Positions 36,367 to 44,573 of a stretch of DNA of 64,000 nt are shown one piece after another (positions within the stretch are counted from its first letter, which is position 1; every line of letters starts with the position of its first letter). The translations under genes and the position numbers were made by a program. The stretch spans positions 1 through 64,000 of the forward strand of contig NZ_JAJLQZ010000008.1 of NCBI RefSeq assembly GCF_020991375.1, written 5' to 3'. The notes under the pieces were generated by a model, which did no database searches, was not told where the DNA came from, and saw only the letters and a program-made list of their open reading frames with translations. The DNA comes from Glycomyces amatae (GTDB taxonomy: Bacteria; Actinomycetota; Actinomycetes; Mycobacteriales; Micromonosporaceae).

Positions 36367-36428
36367 ACCGCCGTGCACGATCGCGTCGATCCGCTGCGGC
36401 GGCACCGCGGTTGCCGGCGCGGGGCTGT

Positions 36429-36818
36429 TCAGTCCAGGCGGGCGGTGAGGTCGACCTCGATGAGTTGGCCGGAGTAGCCGAGGGCGGTCACTCCCAGAAC
36501 GGTGCTCGCGGCTTTGAAGGCCGGGCCGAGGTCGGGGTGCTCGTAGAGGCGGTGCCAGGCGCCGCCGACCTCGTCGCTGTCGCCGCTCACCACGTAGACG
36601 ATCGAGCGGACCACGTCCTCGGGCTTCGCGCCCGCGGCCTCCAGCGCGGCGAGGCAGTTCGCCGCCACCTGCTCGATCTGCGCGTCGAGGTCGCCGACGC
36701 CGACGACGCGCTCCTCGGCGTCGACCGGGCACTGCCCGGCGAGATAGGCGGTGCGGCCCGCTTCGACGATGGTCACATGCTCGTAGCCCCCGGTGGGGTG
36801 CAGCCCGGTTCCCGACAT
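36429..36818 (-). CDS. RidA family protein
   Basis: 129 residues with the RidA/YjgF fold pattern: TAYLAGQCPVDAEERVVGVGDLDAQIEQV and VVRSIVYVVSG. RidA enzymes hydrolyse reactive enamine/imine intermediates. The canonical arginine that binds the carboxylate near the C-terminus is not evident, so it may be a non-RidA subgroup. Confidence 0.85.
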   Translation of the reverse strand: MSGTGLHPTGGYEHVTIVEAGRTAYLAGQCPVDAEERVVGVGDLDAQIEQVAANCLAALEAAGAKPEDVVRSIVYVVSGDSDEVGGAWHRLYEHPDLGPAFKAASTVLGVTALGYSGQLIEVDLTARLD

Positions 36819-36867
36819 GCGGCGAGGCTATCGGGCGGCTCCGCGGCCCGCCACCGGTTTTCAGCGG

Positions 36868-38298
36868 TCAGCGCTGCCAGCCCTTGATGAGGTCTTCGGG
36901 GCCGAACTGCCCGTCGAGGCCCTGGCAGTCGAAGCCGCTGCGGGAGACACCGATCAGAGGAATGTCCTCATCGGTCAGGGCCACCCGGTGGTTCTTCAGG
37001 GCGGCCAGATCGCGTCGGTCGAACCTGTCGTTGTCGAGCCATTTGATCGAACCTACGAACAGCGGTTCTCTCGCAATCGGCGCTTCCTCCGCGCCGACGA
37101 TGTCGATCTCAACACTGTTACTCCGTGTCCAATACCCGCCGATATACCGCGCATACGGAATCGATCCGATGGGAAGGATGCGCGCCAGCGACTCTCGCAG
37201 CAACGGCTCGATCGCCCGGCCTCGCCAGCTCGTCCATGAGTTACGGATTCTCTCCACTACCAGATCACCGCGGCGACGCTCGATTTCGTCCATGTGCGGT
37301 TCTACGAGCGCTAGCCAGAATCGCAGGTACGGATCGGAGATCGTGTAGCGGCGATCCTTCGAAGGCTGAAGGGACATCGGCAAGCTGGCAGTCACGATAC
37401 CCTTGTGCACCAACAGTTCGAGGGCTTTGTTCAAGGTCGCATGGTTGAGGCCGCCCCCAGCTCTGGCGATGTTGGTGAAAGTCCGCTCGCCACTGCCGAT
37501 GGCTCGAAGTACCTGCGACGCCATCGCCCGGTCCGGAAACTCCGCGGCGAGCGCGAGCCTGCCGGAGACGACCAACGCCGAGATCGGATTCTCCAGCGAT
37601 CGGCCCAGGAAGTCCCACAAGCCGGTCCCGAGCGACCAATCGGCGCAGATCAGTGGAAGCCCTCCTGTCACGAGTGCGGCGTCGAAAGCGTCGGCAGGCT
37701 CGAGATCGAGCATTTCACCGACTTCCGCCGGACTCATCGGCCCCAGCACCATCTCGGTGCCGCGCTGATGGAAGGGCCGTTCATAGCTGTTGAGCGCCTC
37801 CATCATCGACAGATCCGAGCCGACCAATAGGAGCAGCACCGGTTTGCGCGAAAGCTGGCGGTCCCAAGCCCCTTGGAGAATTCCTTCAAATGAAGGCACG
37901 TTGTCCATCAGGTAGGGGACCTCGTCGATGACCACGAGGCTCGGTCCGTCCTCGGGCAGGATCTCGGCCAACTGCCCCAGTGCCGCACCCCAGTGCGAAG
38001 GCTGCGTCGAAAGAAAGAACTCCCGGTCCGGCAGGTCGGAAGCGGCCACGGCTTCGATGAAGTTCGAGAGCTCCAGCTCCGAGTTCACGTTCGTGGCGTT
38101 GAAATACACCGACGGAAGCTGCACGCGCTGCCGGTACTCCTCGACCAAGGCGGACTTGCCCACCCGGCGGCGGCCCCGCATCATCACGCACTTACCGGGC
38201 GCCCTGCTGCCGATACGGCCCCTCACGGAGTCGAGAACACCGTCGAGGAGGCCGAGTTCCCGGGTTCGACCTACAAAGTCCAGCACTGCCATCACCAC
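36868..38298 (-). CDS. ATP-binding protein of the DUF234 type
   Basis: 476 residues. An AAA-like ATPase has P-loop MRGRRRVGKSALVEEY and Walker B LVVIDEVPYL. A winged-helix region follows (about 265-320), then ISDPYLRFWLALVEP and the C-terminal segment NSVEIDIVGAEEAP..VGSIKW, which matches the DUF234 PD-(D/E)xK-like domain (E-x-D...K). This family is common in archaea and patchy in bacteria; its role is unknown, and defence or mobile-element functions have been suggested. The start is a GTG or the ATG at 38292. The upstream region is AT-rich with operator-like palindromes, unlike its neighbours. Confidence 0.8.
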   Translation of the reverse strand: MVMAVLDFVGRTRELGLLDGVLDSVRGRIGSRAPGKCVMMRGRRRVGKSALVEEYRQRVQLPSVYFNATNVNSELELSNFIEAVAASDLPDREFFLSTQPSHWGAALGQLAEILPEDGPSLVVIDEVPYLMDNVPSFEGILQGAWDRQLSRKPVLLLLVGSDLSMMEALNSYERPFHQRGTEMVLGPMSPAEVGEMLDLEPADAFDAALVTGGLPLICADWSLGTGLWDFLGRSLENPISALVVSGRLALAAEFPDRAMASQVLRAIGSGERTFTNIARAGGGLNHATLNKALELLVHKGIVTASLPMSLQPSKDRRYTISDPYLRFWLALVEPHMDEIERRRGDLVVERIRNSWTSWRGRAIEPLLRESLARILPIGSIPYARYIGGYWTRSNSVEIDIVGAEEAPIAREPLFVGSIKWLDNDRFDRRDLAALKNHRVALTDEDIPLIGVSRSGFDCQGLDGQFGPEDLIKGWQR

Positions 38299-38400
38299 TT
38301 AGTATAGATGAGGATACTATCCTCAGGAATACTATCCCGAAGCATAGAATCTCTATCAATAGTAACAAATATATTACTGTCGGTGAGTCGCAGTACCACC
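38299..38400. promoter_or_regulatory. AT-rich operator island
   Basis: It holds a perfect 15-bp palindrome GAGGATACTATCCTC (38310-38324). ATACTATCC occurs twice in direct repeat 15 bases apart (38314-38322 and 38329-38337), plus an inverted partial copy TAGTAT near 38302. It lies immediately before the ATPase gene start and is probably its autoregulatory operator. Base composition is sharply AT-rich. Confidence 0.6.
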
Positions 38401-38422
38401 CTGCGGGAGGATACCGTTGCGG

Positions 38423-38935
38423 CTAGTCGGGGTGGGCGAGCCGGTAGCGGAGGTTCGCGTCCTTCTCGGTGACCATGCGCTCGAGGTCGACCTGGAAATC
38501 CTGCATCTTCGCCCGCAGGGCCTCGTCGGTCGCGCCGAGGATGCGGACGGCGAGGAGACCGGCGTTGCGGGCCCCGGCGACCGAGACGGTGGCGACCGGG
38601 ATGCCCGCGGGCATCTGCACGATCGAGAGCAGCGAGTCCATGCCGTCGAGGTGCTTGAGCGGCACGGGCACGCCGATCACGGGCAGCGGCGTCGCCGAGG
38701 CGACCATGCCGGGGAGGTGGGCGGCGCCGCCGGCGCCGGCGATGATCGCCTGGAGGCCCCGGGAGGCCGCCGAGTCGGCGTAGGCGAGCATCCCGTGCGG
38801 GGTGCGGTGGGCCGAGACCACGCGGACCTCGTGCGGGACGCCGAACTCGTCGAGCGCCTGCACGGCCGCCTGCATGACGGGCCAGTCGGAGTCGGAGCCC
38901 ATGATGACGCCGACGCGGGGGTGCTGCTCTGCCAT
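38423..38935 (-). CDS. purE: N5-carboxyaminoimidazole ribonucleotide mutase
   Basis: 170 residues. It converts N5-CAIR to CAIR in purine synthesis. The class I motif [13 protein letters not shown], the histidine in [11 protein letters not shown] and [12 protein letters not shown] are all present. The ATG shares a base with the purK stop (TAATG), so the two are coupled. Confidence 0.95.
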   Translation of the reverse strand: MAEQHPRVGVIMGSDSDWPVMQAAVQALDEFGVPHEVRVVSAHRTPHGMLAYADSAASRGLQAIIAGAGGAAHLPGMVASATPLPVIGVPVPLKHLDGMDSLLSIVQMPAGIPVATVSVAGARNAGLLAVRILGATDEALRAKMQDFQVDLERMVTEKDANLRYRLAHPD

Positions 38936-40068
38936 TACTCGCCTTCCTGGAGCCACTGGGCGGCGCGCAGGGCGCGGCGCCGCAGTTCGTCGGGGTCGTC
39001 GCCGCGGACGGTGACGTGGCCGATCTTGCGGCCGGGCCGGACGGCCTTGCCGTAGAGGTGGACGTGCGCGCCCGGGTCCTCGGCGAGGAGGTGCTGGAGC
39101 CGCTCGTCGAGGCGGGGGCCGCCGGGCTCGCCGCCGAGGACGTTCGCCATGACGGTGTACGGCGCGGCGGTCCGGGTCGAGCCGAGCGGGTAGTCGAGGA
39201 CGGCGCGCAGGTGCTGCTCGAACTGGCTGGTCTCGGCCCCTTCGATGGTCCAGTGCCCGGAGTTGTGGGCGCGCATCGCGAGTTCGTTGACGAAGAGGCC
39301 CTCGGCGGTCTGGAAGAGCTCGACGGCGAGCATCCCGCAGACGCCGAGTTCGGCCGCGACGGTCTCGGCGATCGCGGCGGCGGCCGCGGCGGCGGTCTCG
39401 TCGAGGTGCGGGGCGGGGGCGATGACCTCGGTGCAGATGCCGTTCGTCTGGACGGTCTCGACCACGGGGTAGACGGCGGTCTCGCCGCGCGGGGAGCGGG
39501 CGATCTGGACCGCGAGCTCGCGCTGGAGGGCCATGCGCTCCTCGGCGATGAGGCGCAGGCCCGAGGCGAGCACGGGCTCGGCGTCGGCGGGGGTCTCGAC
39601 CATCCACACGCCCTTGCCGTCGTAGCCGCCGGTGGCGGCCTTGAGGACGCACGGGAGGCCGAACGCCTCGACGTCGGCGACGGACGCGACGGGGGCCCAG
39701 CGGGGCTGGGGCAGGCCGAGGCCGCCGAGGCGGGTGCGCATGGCCTGCTTGTCCTGGGCGTACAGCAGGGCCTCGGGCCGGGGCTGGACGTCGACCCCCT
39801 CGGCGGCGAGGGTCTTCAGGGCCTCCTGGGGCACGTGCTCGTGGTCGAAGGTGACCACGGTGCAGCCCTTGGCGAAGCCGCGCAGGTCCTCGACGCTGCG
39901 GTAGTCGCCGAGCACGGTCGCGGGGGCGACGACGGCGGCGCTCTCGGCGGCGTCGCCCGCGAGCACCTTGAGGCTCTGGCCGAGGGCGATGGCGGCCTGA
40001 TGGGTCATGCGGGCGAGCTGGCCGGCTCCGATCATGCCCACGGTCGGGAGTTGGGTCGCGGCATCCAC
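38935..40068 (-). CDS. purK: N5-carboxyaminoimidazole ribonucleotide synthase
   Basis: 377 residues, ATP-grasp enzyme making N5-CAIR from AIR, ATP and bicarbonate. It shows [25 protein letters not shown] and [20 protein letters not shown] start. First gene of the purK-purE pair. Confidence 0.95.
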   Translation of the reverse strand: MDAATQLPTVGMIGAGQLARMTHQAAIALGQSLKVLAGDAAESAAVVAPATVLGDYRSVEDLRGFAKGCTVVTFDHEHVPQEALKTLAAEGVDVQPRPEALLYAQDKQAMRTRLGGLGLPQPRWAPVASVADVEAFGLPCVLKAATGGYDGKGVWMVETPADAEPVLASGLRLIAEERMALQRELAVQIARSPRGETAVYPVVETVQTNGICTEVIAPAPHLDETAAAAAAAIAETVAAELGVCGMLAVELFQTAEGLFVNELAMRAHNSGHWTIEGAETSQFEQHLRAVLDYPLGSTRTAAPYTVMANVLGGEPGGPRLDERLQHLLAEDPGAHVHLYGKAVRPGRKIGHVTVRGDDPDELRRRALRAAQWLQEGE

Positions 40069-40155
40069 GGCCAGAGCCTATCCCGGGGGCGGGGGGGTTT
40101 CCGGCGCCGTCGGCGCCGGGCGTGACCTGCGTCCTTGACGCGATGCGGCGGTGAA

Positions 40156-40416
40156 TCAGCCGGTCATGGGATGTTCGGGGCGGGCGTGGTCGGCGAGTTG
40201 GTCGGGGGCGACGCCGAGGACGCCGCAGAGGGCCATGATGGTGAAGAACGCCGGTGTGGCGATGCGGCCGGTCTCGATCTTTCGCAGCGTCTCCGGGGAG
40301 ATGCCGGCCTCGGAGGCGACGTCGAGGAGGCTGCGGGGGCCGCGCGCCTCGCGCAGCGCCCGGCCGAGGGCGCGGCCGCGGTCGTGCTCTTCGGGCCTCA
40401 GCGGCGGTCGAATCAT
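40156..40416 (-). CDS. Small XRE-family regulator
   Basis: 86 residues, a helix-turn-helix of the XRE type ([22 protein letters not shown]). Its ATG overlaps the first of three TACCGG operator repeats, and the map gene starts divergently 109 bases away. It probably represses itself and perhaps map. Confidence 0.85.
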   Translation of the reverse strand: MIRPPLRPEEHDRGRALGRALREARGPRSLLDVASEAGISPETLRKIETGRIATPAFFTIMALCGVLGVAPDQLADHARPEHPMTG

Positions 40417-40450
40417 ACCGGTATTATAGTACCGGTATATAAATACCGGC
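40416..40450. promoter_or_regulatory. Three operator repeats at 14-bp spacing
   Basis: TACCGGTA at 40416-40423 and 40430-40437, and TACCGGCA at 40444-40451, each separated by 14 bases start to start and embedded in AT-rich DNA. The first two are perfect palindromes. They lie between the XRE gene and map and look like a multi-site operator. Confidence 0.75.
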
Positions 40451-40524
40451 AATATCTGAACCGGCGGTGCCGCAGCCGCCCGAACCGCCAACGACCGAAC
40501 CGTCGACAACTGAGAGGCCGTCCG

Positions 40525-41292
40525 ATGATCGAGCTCTACTCCCCCGCCGAGATCGAGGCGATGCGCCCCGCGGGCCGCTTCGTGGCCGGCGTGCTCACCG
40601 AGCTGTCGAAGGTCGCCGACGTCGGCGTCAACCTCCTGGAGCTCGACGACCTCGTCGCCCGCCGCATCAAGGAGGCCGGCGCGGTCTCCTGCTACGTGGA
40701 CTACCACCCGTCGTTCGGCGGCAGCCCGTTCGGGAAGGTGCTGTGCACCTCCGTGAACGACGCGGTCCTGCACGGCCTGCCGTTCGACTACCGGCTCGAG
40801 GACGGGGACCTGGTGAGCTTCGACTTCGCCGCCGAGGTCGACGGCTGGGTCGCCGACTCGGCCCTGTCGGTCGTGGTGGGCGAGGCCGCCGAGCAGGACC
40901 TGCACCTCATCGACACCACGACGCGGGCGCTCGAGGCCGGGATCGCGGCCGCGCAGGCGGGCAGCAAGATCGGCGACATCGGCCACGCGATCGCGACCGT
41001 GGCCCGCGGGGACGGCCTGGAGGTCAACACGCAGTTCGGCGGGCACGGCGTCGGGCGGACCATGCACGGCGACCCGCACGTGCCGAACGACGGCCGCCCG
41101 GGGCGGGGCATGAAGCTCAAGCCGGGTCTGGTCATCGCGATCGAGCCGTGGTTCCTCCAGACCACCGACGAGATCCGCTACGACCCCGACGGGTGGACCC
41201 TGCGCAGCGCGGACGGCTCGCGGGGCGCCCACATGGAGCACACCGTGGCGATCACCGAGGACGGGCCGATCATCCTGACCGCGCGGGACTGA
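40525..41292 (+). CDS. map: Methionine aminopeptidase, type I
   Basis: 255 residues. It removes N-terminal methionine from new proteins. Metal ligands are visible in SFDFAAEVDGWVADSA (two Asp), GRTMHGDP (His), IAIEPW (Glu) and HMEHTVAIT (Glu). The ATG follows GAGAGG. Its divergent XRE neighbour and operator repeats suggest a regulated, second map gene rather than the essential copy near the ribosomal operon. Confidence 0.93.
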   Translation: MIELYSPAEIEAMRPAGRFVAGVLTELSKVADVGVNLLELDDLVARRIKEAGAVSCYVDYHPSFGGSPFGKVLCTSVNDAVLHGLPFDYRLEDGDLVSFDFAAEVDGWVADSALSVVVGEAAEQDLHLIDTTTRALEAGIAAAQAGSKIGDIGHAIATVARGDGLEVNTQFGGHGVGRTMHGDPHVPNDGRPGRGMKLKPGLVIAIEPWFLQTTDEIRYDPDGWTLRSADGSRGAHMEHTVAITEDGPIILTARD

Positions 41293-41342
41293 CGCGCAGG
41301 AGGACGCGGTCGGCGGAGCGGGCCCGGCCCGGGCGGTGCGGG

Positions 41343-41990
41343 CTATTCGCGGGTCTGGGTCGGGTGCTCGGCCTCGGAGCGGGCGAGGCGGGCCATCCGG
41401 TCGACCATGCGCTCGGTGGTGATCTCCTCGGCGGTGACGGCGTACCCGTAGTGGTCGCGCCAGTCGCCGTCGATGTAGAGGTAGCGCTTGTGCAGGCCCT
41501 CCCGGCGCAGGCCGAGCTTCTCGGCCACCCGGTTCGACGGGCCGTTCTCGGGCCGGATGTTGACCTCGATGCGGTGCAGGCGCCCGACGGTGAGGGCGTG
41601 GTCGATCACGATGGCGAGCGCCGTGGCCGTGATGCCCTTCCCGGCGTGCCCGCGGTCGATCCAGTAGCCGGCGTAGGCCGAGCCGAAGGCGCGGCGCACG
41701 ACGTTGCCGACGGTGAGCCCGCCGACGAGCTGCCGCTGCCAGCAGACGGCGAGCGGCCAGCTGGTGCCGTCCTTGACGGAGCGCTTGAGGCCGCGGAGCA
41801 TCGCCCGGAACGCGGCCGGCGAATGGGCCTCGTGCCAGGTGGTGCCGGTGCCGGGCTCCCAGGGGGCGAGCCAGGCCTCGTTGGCGCGGCGCAGCTGCGA
41901 CCAGCGCGCGGCGTCCGATCGGCGGAAGGGCCGGACGCTCACGTCGCCGTGCTCGAGGTGCACCGGCCAGCCGGGGTTGGAAAGGGTCAT
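41343..41990 (-). CDS. rimJ: GNAT acetyltransferase, RimJ type
   Basis: 215 residues of the RimJ/RimL GNAT family: VSVRPFRRSDAARWSQLR, YWIDRGHAGKGITATALAIVIDHA (acetyl-CoA site) and EVNIRPENGPSNRVAEKLGLRREG. Target unproven, likely an N-terminal amine. Last gene of galU-moeA-rimJ, an order conserved in Mycobacterium (Rv0993-Rv0995). Confidence 0.88.
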   Translation of the reverse strand: MTLSNPGWPVHLEHGDVSVRPFRRSDAARWSQLRRANEAWLAPWEPGTGTTWHEAHSPAAFRAMLRGLKRSVKDGTSWPLAVCWQRQLVGGLTVGNVVRRAFGSAYAGYWIDRGHAGKGITATALAIVIDHALTVGRLHRIEVNIRPENGPSNRVAEKLGLRREGLHKRYLYIDGDWRDHYGYAVTAEEITTERMVDRMARLARSEAEHPTQTRE

Positions 41991-42012
41991 CGGTCTCGGT
42001 CCAGGTCGTGGC

Positions 42013-42086
42013 GGGCGGTCATCGGGGGCCGCCCGGAGGCAGGTGGGAGGGCGCGTCGTCGGGGGCGGTCATCGGGCACCGCCCGG
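42013..42086. repeat. 24-bp direct repeats between rimJ and moeA
   Basis: Two 24-base copies (42013-42036 and 42063-42086), 22 of 24 identical and 50 bases apart. Each contains GGGCGGTCATCGGG followed by CCGCCCGG and can fold on itself. A GTTCCGCTCGGT motif also occurs twice (about 42111 and 42156). The 196-base gap is otherwise empty. Confidence 0.7.
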
Positions 42087-42186
42087 CCCGGGGCGGGCCG
42101 CGGGGCGGTGGTTCCGCTCGGTCGCGGGCGGGCGGTCGAGCCGGGGGCGGCGATCGTTCCGCTCGGTTTCAAATGGCAAGGCAGGC

Positions 42187-43425
42187 TCATCGGTTCCGGT
42201 CCAGCAGGAGCACGTCCACGGTCGACCCGGCGGGCACCCGGGTCGCGTTCTCGCCGACGGTCATCAGGCCGGTGGCCTCGGCGAGTCCGGAGAGCGTGTA
42301 GGAGGTGGATCCCAGCGGGGCGACGGTGTAGCCCCCGCCGCGCCGCTCGGCGACGCGGACGGGACGGAACTCCCGCAGCCCGCTCGGTGAGGATACGGGC
42401 TCGGTCAGGTTGGCGCGCACGCTGGGCCGGAAAACGGGCTCGGCCCCGGCGAGGCGCTGGATGAGCGGCCGGGCGACGACCTCGAACGCGATCGTCGCGG
42501 CGACCGGGTCGCCGGGGAGGCACACGACGGGGACCTCCTCGGGTCCGATCGTGCCGAAGCCCATGGTCTCGCACAGGTACACGGCGATGGGCGCGAAGTC
42601 GACGGCGCCGTCGCGGGAGAAGGTGCGCCGGACCATGTCGCCGGGGCCGGTGCCGGTGCCGCCGGTGGTGATGACGAGGTCGGCGCGGAGGATCTGGTCG
42701 TCCAGGACGGTGCGGAGCGCGTCGGGCTCGTCGTCGCAGATGCCGACGCGGTAGGCGTGGGCGCCGGCCTCGGAGGCGGCGGCGGTGACGAGGTGGGAGT
42801 TGACGTCGATGAGCTGGCCCGGCTGCGAGGGCCGGCCGGTGTCGACCAGCTCGTCGCCGGTGGCGATGACGACGACCCGCGGGGTGGGGCGCACGACGAC
42901 GTCGGCGATCCCGGCGGCGGCGAGGAGGGCCACGAGCTGGGGCGTGACGCGGCGGCCCTCGTGGGCGAGGATCTCACCCGAGGGACGCTCGGATCCCATG
43001 CGGCGCACGCCGTGTCCGCGCCGGGGGGCCTGGCGGACGTCCACGGTGGCCATGCCCTCGTCGGTCCACGCGAGCGGCACGACGATGTCGGCGCCGACCG
43101 GGAGCGCGGCCCCGGCGGCGACGGAGAAGCAGGTGCCGGGGACGAGGCGGACCGGCCGCCACGAGGAGGCGGCCAGGTCGCCGAGGACCTTCAGGCCGAC
43201 CCCGCGCTCGGGGCTGGCGCCGGCGATGTCGTCGGCCGCGCACGCGTAGCCGTCGATCGCGGCGTAGTCGAAGGCGGGCAGCGGCCCGGGGTTGACCGCG
43301 TTCTCGGCCAGGACCGCGCCCGTGGACTGGGTCATGTCGATGTCGACGGGGGGCAGCGGCCGGACCAGGGCCAGCGCCTTCGACAGGAAGTCGGCCAATG
43401 GCGTAGCGTCGCCGGTCCCCTTCAC
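42187..43425 (-). CDS. moeA: Molybdopterin molybdotransferase MoeA
   Basis: About 412 residues from a GTG behind GGGGGGA; a TTG seven codons upstream is the alternative. It inserts molybdenum into molybdopterin-AMP. It shows DIDMTQSTGAVLAENAV, FDYAAIDGYACAADD, VVIATGDELVDTGRPSQPGQLIDVNSHL and TTGGTGTGPGDMVRRTF. Follows galU after 53 bases. Confidence 0.93.
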   Translation of the reverse strand: MKGTGDATPLADFLSKALALVRPLPPVDIDMTQSTGAVLAENAVNPGPLPAFDYAAIDGYACAADDIAGASPERGVGLKVLGDLAASSWRPVRLVPGTCFSVAAGAALPVGADIVVPLAWTDEGMATVDVRQAPRRGHGVRRMGSERPSGEILAHEGRRVTPQLVALLAAAGIADVVVRPTPRVVVIATGDELVDTGRPSQPGQLIDVNSHLVTAAASEAGAHAYRVGICDDEPDALRTVLDDQILRADLVITTGGTGTGPGDMVRRTFSRDGAVDFAPIAVYLCETMGFGTIGPEEVPVVCLPGDPVAATIAFEVVARPLIQRLAGAEPVFRPSVRANLTEPVSSPSGLREFRPVRVAERRGGGYTVAPLGSTSYTLSGLAEATGLMTVGENATRVPAGSTVDVLLLDRNR

Positions 43426-43478
43426 TGCTTTCCCCCCGTCGGTCAAGTGCCTCTCAGCGCCGCAGCGCGGTCGCCAGG

Positions 43479-44369
43479 TCAGTCAAGTGTCGCACTGAAT
43501 TCCCGCAGCCAGGCGTTGAAGCCGGGCAAGTCGTCGCGCTCGCTGGCGAGTTCCACCAGGGTCTGGAGGTACGCGACGGGCTCTCCGGTGTCGTGGCGGC
43601 GGCCCCGGAAGACCACGGCGTGGACGGGGGTTCCCTTGGCCCGCATGGTGTCCATGGCGTCGGTGAGTTGGATCTCGCCGCCCGAGCCGGGGCCGGTGGC
43701 GTCGAGGACGGGGAAGATCGAGCCGGGCAGGACGTATCGTCCGATGAGGATGAGGTTGGACGGCGCGTCCTCGACGGCGGGCTTCTCGACCAGTCCGGTC
43801 ACCTCGACGACGTCGGGGTCGTCGGTGGCCTGGACGGCGGCGACGCCGTAGCGGGAGACCTGGTCCTCGGGGACCTCGATGAGGGCCAGGACGATGCCGC
43901 CGGTCTCGGCCTGGAGGTCGATCATGCGCGGCAGGAGGCGGTCGTCGAGGGGGTAGAACTCGTCGCCGAGGAGGACCGCGAAGGGCTCGTCGCCGACGTG
44001 GGAGGCGGCGCGGCCGACGGCGTGGCCGAGGCCCTTGGCGCCGCCCTGGCGGATCGCGGTGATCTCGGCGATGGACTCGGGGGCCTTGACCTTCGCCAGC
44101 ATCGCGTCCTTCTTCTTGGCGCGGAGGGCGTTGTCGAGGTCGGCCCGGGCGTCGAAGTAGTCGACCATGGCGTCTTTGCCGGGGGCGGTCACGAGGGTGA
44201 TGTCGTCGGCCCCGGCGGCGGCGGCCTCCTCGACGATGTACTGGAGGACCGGCTTGTCCACGATGGGCAGGAGCTCTTTCGGGACGGCCTTGGTGACCGG
44301 CAGGAATCGGGTCGCGAAACCGGCGGCGGGAATGACGGCTTTCGTGGCGCGGGGCGAGGTATCAGACAT
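43479..44369 (-). CDS. galU: UTP-glucose-1-phosphate uridylyltransferase
   Basis: 296 residues. It makes UDP-glucose. The nucleotidyltransferase motif reads AVIPAAGFATRFLPVTKAVPKELLPIVDKP, with LLGDEFYPL and VTGLVEKP downstream. The start is the ATG at 44369; sequence further upstream is out of register with the family. Confidence 0.95.
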   Translation of the reverse strand: MSDTSPRATKAVIPAAGFATRFLPVTKAVPKELLPIVDKPVLQYIVEEAAAAGADDITLVTAPGKDAMVDYFDARADLDNALRAKKKDAMLAKVKAPESIAEITAIRQGGAKGLGHAVGRAASHVGDEPFAVLLGDEFYPLDDRLLPRMIDLQAETGGIVLALIEVPEDQVSRYGVAAVQATDDPDVVEVTGLVEKPAVEDAPSNLILIGRYVLPGSIFPVLDATGPGSGGEIQLTDAMDTMRAKGTPVHAVVFRGRRHDTGEPVAYLQTLVELASERDDLPGFNAWLREFSATLD

Positions 44370-44573
44370 ATGGCGAGGGTAGCGTGCACACGCTGCGTCA
44401 GATGTCAGCCACCCTGGCGAACACCGGGTGAACGTCCATGACTCGTGGTGCCGGAGCGGCACGGTGCGTCCGGGGGGGCTGGCGTGGCGTCGGGCGAGGT
44501 GGGAGGGGTGGCGTCAGGGAGTGCCGCGGCGCGCGGAACCGTGCCGGGAAGGGGCGCGGCGCCCCGCGGGGGC

